DNA of 39,955 bases from Bacteroidota bacterium. GTDB lineage: Bacteria > Bacteroidota > Bacteroidia > Chitinophagales > Chitinophagaceae. Position 1 is the stretch's first letter. Every line of letters begins with the position of its first letter. Shown piece by piece: positions 34,212 to 39,955 of this stretch. Below the pieces are notes generated by a model. That model searched no databases, was not told the origin of the DNA, and saw only the letters and a program-made list of their open reading frames with translations. Position numbers and translations under genes: made by a program. Location: NCBI GenBank assembly GCA_013289015.1, contig JABDAV010000019.1:1-39955 (forward strand), given 5' to 3'.

Positions 34212-37200
34212 TTATTTATCAGAAACCGTTACCGTTCTCGCACCGTTATAAGAATGATAAGCGCCATTGTACATTGCGTCTGCCTGTACTGGCCCGAGTT
34301 GATATGCACCCGGCGACACTGCACGAACCATGTAATAAAAATTCTTTTGAGCACCGGTTGCAGCAGTGAAAAGTAAAATTCGGTCATCACGAATATCTGT
34401 GTAGTCCGGTTGTGCCGGGTCTGTTATCCATTTTATATCCGGCATTTCAGTAAGCCTTGTATTTTCAATTTCAAAACCTGCGGGCAGCATATCAGTTATA
34501 ACTACATTATCAACGTCGCTGTTATACTGACTTTCCAATGTGAGGCGCACAATGATCAGGTCATTCTGATGAAAGTTGTTACTGTTTATTTCATTACCAT
34601 TTCTGTCCAAAAATGTTCGACGCACTTTTAAATATTTATCTTCCTGTATATAACTGCCATCGCTTGTTATGCCGTTTGTTTCCCAGAAATAATAATAATT
34701 GCCAGTTCCTTTTACACTTAATTGTAGAGACGTATTTACGTATTGCTTTGTATCAATATTTATATTAGCTCCCGTTGTATTTGCAATTGCTTTTCCATTA
34801 GAAAAAATATTTGCTGTGGCGTTGGTGTTATTGCTCATGCGTGCAATTTTTCCAAGCGCCAGTAAGCTGAATGCATTTTCTTGTGTATTGAGATAATATG
34901 CATTTTTTAACTGCTCAGAAAGTTGTTTTGCCATAATTCCCACTTGCGAATTATTCGGATCAATATCCATTAAAACATTTAATGATAATGCTTCATCTCT
35001 TATATAAGAATAAAAACTTCCGCCAAAAGAATTGTTTGGTTTTTCACCTTCAAATGCAGGCGGCAAAACATCTTTCGCCTGCTTTGTTTGTCCTGAAAGT
35101 GCATACGCTGCACTCAATAAATATTTGCTGTCAAGCGTAAGCAATTCCTGGTGTGCTTTATAATAATTCATAAAAGATGGCTGCGATTGTCCCGCCAACG
35201 CAAGCACATATAAAGAATACGCCACTTCTTCTGGTGCAATAAGCTTTGATGAATTTCCATTGTAATAAAATGTTTCGGTTTCTTTACTGGTAAGCTTGTA
35301 TTGCATGTATTGTAACAAACGGTCAATAACGCTGTTGTTTACCTCATAACCAGCTTTGCGTGCTTCAATTAAAAAATTTGTTGCATACACGCTGCCCCAC
35401 CAGCTTTCATAACTGCCGCCGGGCCAATAGCTCAAAGCGCCATCAGGCAATTGCATTGACTGAAGTTTATTGATTGCCTGCTGAACATTGTATGCAGGAT
35501 TCATATCCTTATCTTCTTTGCCTGAAATGCTTTTCACCAAATCATAATAATATAATTGCGGAAATGCAGTTGAGGTTGTTTGCTCCACACAGCCATATGG
35601 ATAATTGACAAGGCTGGATAGATTTTTGGTGAATGGAAGCAGCGGCGATTTGCCAACAATTAAGGACGATGAAACTGTTGATGGAATAAAATTACTCTGC
35701 AGGTTAATTGAAGCCGGAGTATTTTCATTGACAGAACCACTGCCTGTTATTTTTTGTAATGATGCAGGAGGCCTTATACTAATATCAGTTTCATCAGTAA
35801 ATACCTCGTTCATCGCTTTAACGGACACCGTTACTTTACCTGCACCGATTGCCTGTTGTGCATCAATGTTAAATACAACACGTTGCTGCTGGTTCGCAGT
35901 CAATTTAATTGTTTGTGATTTTTCACTAATCATATTCAATGGTCCTGATAACTGCACAGAAACAATTGCACTTGCATTTTTATTTGTTGTATTACTAAGT
36001 GATACCGGCATTATAACCTGATCTTTCGGACTTAAAAATCTTGGAAGCGCTGTACTGATAACAACAGGATCTGCAACTTTCATGTGTTGCTCGGCACTAC
36101 CAAAAGCCTTCCCTTTATAGGCAGCAGCCATTACACGTAAATCGCCTGAGAATTGCGGAACATCAATATTGTAATGAACTATGCCATTTGCATCTGCTTG
36201 CACAATTCCACTCCAGAAAGAAACAAGTTTTACACGGTTCACAAACACCGGATTAACACGCATTTTTGATTCATCACTTTCATCACCGCCGGTACTTGAT
36301 TTTGTAGTTTTTATTTCCGGAAGCAGCAATGGATAAATATCATAACTGTTTATTGCAAGCGCTTCTTTCTGATAAAAATAATTATAAGGATCAGGCGTAG
36401 TATAATCCTTCACTTGTAATATTCCTTCGTCCACTGCAGCAATTGTTACATAAGCACCAGGCTGTGTTTTTACACTAATGGTTTGACTTGTTTTTGATCT
36501 TGATTTTGCTGCAATGTCAACACTAACCGGTAAATGATTTGCCGTGTTTTCAATTAGTACTGATTTTATTCCATGCGCAACTGTTAAAGGCATATCACTG
36601 CCATCCATTGGCCTGAACAGTGTTGCGGAAATATATACGTTAGGCAGGTAATCATCATCGGCTTTTAAAGAAAGCGAAGCAGCTTTATTCTTTGCATCGA
36701 GATAATAATATTTTATTAAATGATCACGCTCGACAGTTACAAGCATTTTACCATCAAACGGCGTTGTAAATAATGCATTGATGGCTTCACCATTCTGATA
36801 TTTTTCTTTATCCGTCTTTATATCAACATTGCCTTCGTTATTTACTTCAAATGAAGTGTATTGCGTATCTCCATAACCCCAAGCATACAATTCGGTTGTT
36901 ACATAGCTGTTCGAGCCACCATAAAAAACACGCACTTCATAATCACCGCTTAATTGCGGCGTGAAATAAAAAATTGTTGTGGCTCCTGAGACCGTTAGAT
37001 TCTGCTGCGAAATTATCTTTTCATCTTCCTGCGATACATATCTGAATGAAGTACCGCTTTGCTGTATCACTGTATGCCATTCCTTTTTTACAACCGAAAC
37101 CTGTACAGGTGCAGATTGTATGTTCTCATTTTTATCAATTGCTATTAAACCTATGCGAACCGGCGTGCGTGTACTCACATAATAGTCTGTATTTTTTATA

Positions 37201-39635
37201 CCGATAAAAACCGGCTGTGTATAAACCTTGAAGTTTTGGTAACGGTGTACCGGCCTTCCTGTTTCATCAAAAACAGTGGTCATTAAATCGCCTTTTAGAA
37301 TACCGATGTTTGCAATATCTTTTGGTAATAGAAAATCTTCAGTTGCTGAACCTTTCTCATTCACTTTATTGCTATGCAAATCCGGGTTAAACGAAAAATT
37401 GTTCACTACTGAAAAATCATAATCAGAAAATTTCTTTGAAGAAAAAACATCCTTACTTAAATTTAGTTCGCACTGGTAATTCATATTTGCTGCAGGCGTT
37501 CCGAATAAATTATCAGCCTGAATAGTTGCATGTATGCTGTCTGCCTGGTGATACTCCTGTTTATCAATATTAAAATTCACTTTTATCCTGTCAGGCATAA
37601 ATTCTTCAACGCTTATATCGTACGTGTTTAGTAAAACATCATTGCCTGATAAAACCTGTAAAGTGTAATCCCCGGTTAAGGCCGTAGCTGGTGTTGTGAA
37701 TGAAGTTTCTGTTGAACCTCCTTCATTTAAAATTTTGCGCATGGTGGCAAACTCTTTTCCATTCGGCATTATTAGTTTAAACTTCACCGGTATTTCACCG
37801 GGTTCATTCCATTTTTCATCGCGAATTACTGTTGATACATGCATGGTTTCGCCGGGACGATATAAATTTCTTTCCGCATAAATCATTGCATTAAGACCTG
37901 AATTATTCTGCGTTCTTCCACCCACATTAAAGCGTGATGTTTCAATTAAACTGTTGTCAAGCCAAACAAAACTGAATTCATCATTTTTCTTAGCTGTTAT
38001 CATTCCTACATTAAATCCGGGTGAATGATCGCTGATCTTATTAAATACTGCAACACCACTGCCATCTGTAGTGGCTGAATATAATTTTTGATTATTGGTA
38101 CTGTAAAACGAAACATTTACATCTTTAAGATTCGTGGCGTCTTTGATAGAATTCGTGAAAACATAAATATTGTCTTTTTCCTGTTTTACAATCAGGCCAA
38201 TGTCTGAAATGGAAAGCACTTTTGATTCCTGTATCCAGTAATGTTGTTTTGATGCAACTGTAATAACATAGATGCCGTTATAATCTTTTATGCGGTCTGA
38301 AAAATCCAGGTGCAGAATAGCTGCTGCATTTTGTTTTGGCAGTTTTGATGTGATATAATCTTTTTGAAAAATCGTATCGCCTAAATTTTCTGTTTCATAA
38401 TATTGATAATCTCCGCTGTTATCATCACCATTATCGTCATCATTATTGTCGCTGGTTTCATCATAACCATAATCTTCAGATTTATCCTTCCGCATAAAGT
38501 ACTCCAGGTTATTCTCGTACACTTTTATAACGGTTACTTTTACTTCCGGAATGTTTACAATATTCAGTGCAAGATTTTTATATCCCTGCGAAGAGAGATA
38601 AATGCCTTTCTGATTGATAAAAGAAACAGATGGGCTTAGCTTACCAAAAAACACAGAGCCTGAATAATCAGCTTTCATTTTGCCACCAAATGCACCTTCC
38701 AGGTTTTTGGAAACAGTTAGCTGGTAAGTTTGGTCAGGCAAAAGCTTACTACTTGTAATAGTAAAGCCGGCATCATTCAAAGCAACATCAAATGGCACCG
38801 AAGGTTCGATGGTTATCATGCTTTTCAGGCTGTCTTCCATAACAGGTTCGGAAGTGTTTATTGTAACCGTTCCTTCAGTCCCATTATGATTTGAAACAAT
38901 GCCCGTTACCGCAAGATTAAATCTTGAAGGAATGGAAGCAACAACTGTTGTATCATTAGCAGAAATGTATTTGCTATGTGTAATCGGAATGCCTTTATCC
39001 ATTTTTATATTCAGCGGCATTTCCTCGTCAAGACTATTAACCGGCGTAAACTGTAGTGATAAGGTTTTCCCTGCACCTTCATTAGCCGTCATAATGCTGA
39101 TGGCATTGCTATTTGAATTTAATTGCAAATGCTTTGCAGCCTCGTCCAATTTTACTTCGTAGTTAAAGTTCACATCCAGTTGCACCATTACATTCGATGC
39201 ATTTTTACCTCTTGTATAGGAAAGATGCGTACCGGTAATACGCAAGGGTGCAGTATGAAAATGAAATACTTTATCATTACCGATTGAATATTTCTTTTCA
39301 CTTCGGTTGAGAACAAGAGAAGTAAGTGTCGCAGTATATTCCGTACCCGGCTGAAAGCCTTGTGATGGAGAAAACATCAGCTCGCTTGAACTGTTCCATT
39401 TAAACATTCCCTTTACTGAAGGAGTAAATTCAATGTAGCCTGTACTATCCCACGCTTGTAAAAGGCTGTCTGGATAAATGTCTTTATTGAAAGAGAACAC
39501 GAGGTTTTGCTGTTGTTCTATTTCGCCATTGAAGTTTGTGTAAGTTACAGTTAGTTCGTTTTTGGTTGTATTGCATGATATGCAAAAAAATAGGCACCCA
39601 ATCAAAAAGATGGACACCTGATGTCTCGATTTCAT
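34212..39635 (-). CDS. Bacterial alpha-2-macroglobulin lipoprotein
   Basis: 1807 aa protease-trapping protein. A lipoprotein signal with lipobox CISC (Cys21) anchors it in the periplasm. It is built of serial macroglobulin (MG) domains, a bait region, and the thioester motif GCVEQ (Cys1349, Gln1352) followed by the alpha-alpha toroid domain (about 1340-1600) and a C-terminal receptor-like domain. An acidic stretch rich in Asp and Asn lies at about residues 392-412 and may be an inserted linker. The intact CxEQ indicates the covalent-trap type. Operon with pbpC, 20 nt downstream. Confidence 0.94.
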   Translation of the reverse strand: MKSRHQVSIFLIGCLFFCISCNTTKNELTVTYTNFNGEIEQQQNLVFSFNKDIYPDSLLQAWDSTGYIEFTPSVKGMFKWNSSSELMFSPSQGFQPGTEYTATLTSLVLNRSEKKYSIGNDKVFHFHTAPLRITGTHLSYTRGKNASNVMVQLDVNFNYEVKLDEAAKHLQLNSNSNAISIMTANEGAGKTLSLQFTPVNSLDEEMPLNIKMDKGIPITHSKYISANDTTVVASIPSRFNLAVTGIVSNHNGTEGTVTINTSEPVMEDSLKSMITIEPSVPFDVALNDAGFTITSSKLLPDQTYQLTVSKNLEGAFGGKMKADYSGSVFFGKLSPSVSFINQKGIYLSSQGYKNLALNIVNIPEVKVTVIKVYENNLEYFMRKDKSEDYGYDETSDNNDDDNGDDNSGDYQYYETENLGDTIFQKDYITSKLPKQNAAAILHLDFSDRIKDYNGIYVITVASKQHYWIQESKVLSISDIGLIVKQEKDNIYVFTNSIKDATNLKDVNVSFYSTNNQKLYSATTDGSGVAVFNKISDHSPGFNVGMITAKKNDEFSFVWLDNSLIETSRFNVGGRTQNNSGLNAMIYAERNLYRPGETMHVSTVIRDEKWNEPGEIPVKFKLIMPNGKEFATMRKILNEGGSTETSFTTPATALTGDYTLQVLSGNDVLLNTYDISVEEFMPDRIKVNFNIDKQEYHQADSIHATIQADNLFGTPAANMNYQCELNLSKDVFSSKKFSDYDFSVVNNFSFNPDLHSNKVNEKGSATEDFLLPKDIANIGILKGDLMTTVFDETGRPVHRYQNFKVYTQPVFIGIKNTDYYVSTRTPVRIGLIAIDKNENIQSAPVQVSVVKKEWHTVIQQSGTSFRYVSQEDEKIISQQNLTVSGATTIFYFTPQLSGDYEVRVFYGGSNSYVTTELYAWGYGDTQYTSFEVNNEGNVDIKTDKEKYQNGEAINALFTTPFDGKMLVTVERDHLIKYYYLDAKNKAASLSLKADDDYLPNVYISATLFRPMDGSDMPLTVAHGIKSVLIENTANHLPVSVDIAAKSRSKTSQTISVKTQPGAYVTIAAVDEGILQVKDYTTPDPYNYFYQKEALAINSYDIYPLLLPEIKTTKSSTGGDESDESKMRVNPVFVNRVKLVSFWSGIVQADANGIVHYNIDVPQFSGDLRVMAAAYKGKAFGSAEQHMKVADPVVISTALPRFLSPKDQVIMPVSLSNTTNKNASAIVSVQLSGPLNMISEKSQTIKLTANQQQRVVFNIDAQQAIGAGKVTVSVKAMNEVFTDETDISIRPPASLQKITGSGSVNENTPASINLQSNFIPSTVSSSLIVGKSPLLPFTKNLSSLVNYPYGCVEQTTSTAFPQLYYYDLVKSISGKEDKDMNPAYNVQQAINKLQSMQLPDGALSYWPGGSYESWWGSVYATNFLIEARKAGYEVNNSVIDRLLQYMQYKLTSKETETFYYNGNSSKLIAPEEVAYSLYVLALAGQSQPSFMNYYKAHQELLTLDSKYLLSAAYALSGQTKQAKDVLPPAFEGEKPNNSFGGSFYSYIRDEALSLNVLMDIDPNNSQVGIMAKQLSEQLKNAYYLNTQENAFSLLALGKIARMSNNTNATANIFSNGKAIANTTGANINIDTKQYVNTSLQLSVKGTGNYYYFWETNGITSDGSYIQEDKYLKVRRTFLDRNGNEINSNNFHQNDLIIVRLTLESQYNSDVDNVVITDMLPAGFEIENTRLTEMPDIKWITDPAQPDYTDIRDDRILLFTAATGAQKNFYYMVRAVSPGAYQLGPVQADAMYNGAYHSYNGARTVTVSDK

Positions 39636-39746
39636 AAAAAATATATGTATATTAAAATTAACGCATGGATAGAATAAAATTGTTTTTGTTATAGTATTTA
39701 TTTTGAACTATGAAAAGGCTTCGTGTTTTGAGACAACTTTTTCTAT

Positions 39747-39955
39747 CTAAAAGAAAACGGACAATTTAAGCTTTGCAAAAAATGGAACACCGGCTGTATA
39801 ACTTACTTCATCTATAGGTGCTGTTTCATACTTTAATTTTGACACATATTCCACCTGCGATTCATACCAAACAGTATTAAACAGGTTTTCAATTGATAAG
39901 CCAATCTCGTAATGCTTTTTTGTATAGTTTGCTGTCAGGTCTATAAGAAAATAAC
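39747..39955 (-). CDS. TonB-dependent receptor, C-terminal fragment
   Basis: The last 69 codons of a minus-strand gene that continues past the window edge. The frame reads KKHYEIGLSIENLFNTVWYE then SYTAGVPFFAKLKLSVFF, ending in a terminal phenylalanine: the final beta strands and C-terminal signature of an outer-membrane TonB-dependent receptor. Nothing can be said of its substrate. The gap of 111 nt to the macroglobulin gene holds no visible terminator. Confidence 0.8.
   Translation of the reverse strand, partial: YFLIDLTANYTKKHYEIGLSIENLFNTVWYESQVEYVSKLKYETAPIDEVSYTAGVPFFAKLKLSVFF

Noticed and set aside
1..39955. CRISPR array or rRNA genes
   Set aside because: No regularly spaced repeats of 25-40 nt with unique spacers and no rRNA sequence were seen on either strand.

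Overview
The window is chromosomal DNA of a Bacteroidota bacterium, most likely a Chitinophagaceae-type member. The evidence is type IX secretion (T9SS) sorting domains ending in K-Q/K-Q-H, a type III glutamine synthetase, a PUR/DUF3276 protein, a serine palmitoyltransferase-like enzyme, promoters of the Bacteroidota form TTG-N(18-20)-TAnnTTTG, and a Bacteroides-type tyrosine recombinase and Mob genes. The family-level placement is inference.

Layout. Positions 1-6371 hold the distal part of a complex I operon, nuoI-J-K-L-M-N, with small TCCCT-NN-AGGGA palindromes in the gaps on both sides of nuoK. Next come a MacB/FtsX-type permease without an ATPase, then a serine palmitoyltransferase-like gene with a good promoter and a strong terminator. 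Convergent to it is grpE-dnaJ on the minus strand. From 11.2 to 24.3 kb there is a mixed housekeeping and secreted set: a T9SS cargo protein, a DUF3179 membrane protein, proC, glnN, a 378-bp remnant of an IS1182-like insertion sequence, a T9SS metzincin-like metalloprotease with an IPT/TIG domain, a PUR-like nucleic-acid-binding protein, an ABC exporter with a non-canonical Walker B, and a sulfatase lipoprotein.

A tRNA-Ser(TGA) at 24381 marks the left border of a decayed mobilizable island of about 7.3 kb (to about 31.8 kb): a tyrosine integrase, a HigB/HigA toxin-antitoxin pair, a frameshifted YhcG/DUF1016 nuclease gene, an excisionase-like helix-turn-helix protein, a structured non-coding tract with candidate oriT hairpins, a mobC interrupted by an in-frame amber codon, an apparently intact mobB relaxase, and a frameshifted 5' fragment of hsdR. 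The hsdR fragment stops at a perfect 19-bp inverted repeat. Three of its genes are broken, each by a different kind of lesion, while integrase, TA pair and relaxase look intact. The island could therefore still be mobile in trans, but this is inference.

The right end (31.8-39.6 kb) is the paired alpha-2-macroglobulin lipoprotein and penicillin-binding protein 1C operon on the minus strand. The window ends inside the C-terminus of a TonB-dependent receptor. I did not find a clearly new multi-gene system. The strongest unexplained signals are non-coding: the palindromes inside yhcG, the structured tract upstream of mobC, the helically phased repeats upstream of yhcG, and the hairpin at the hsdR breakpoint.
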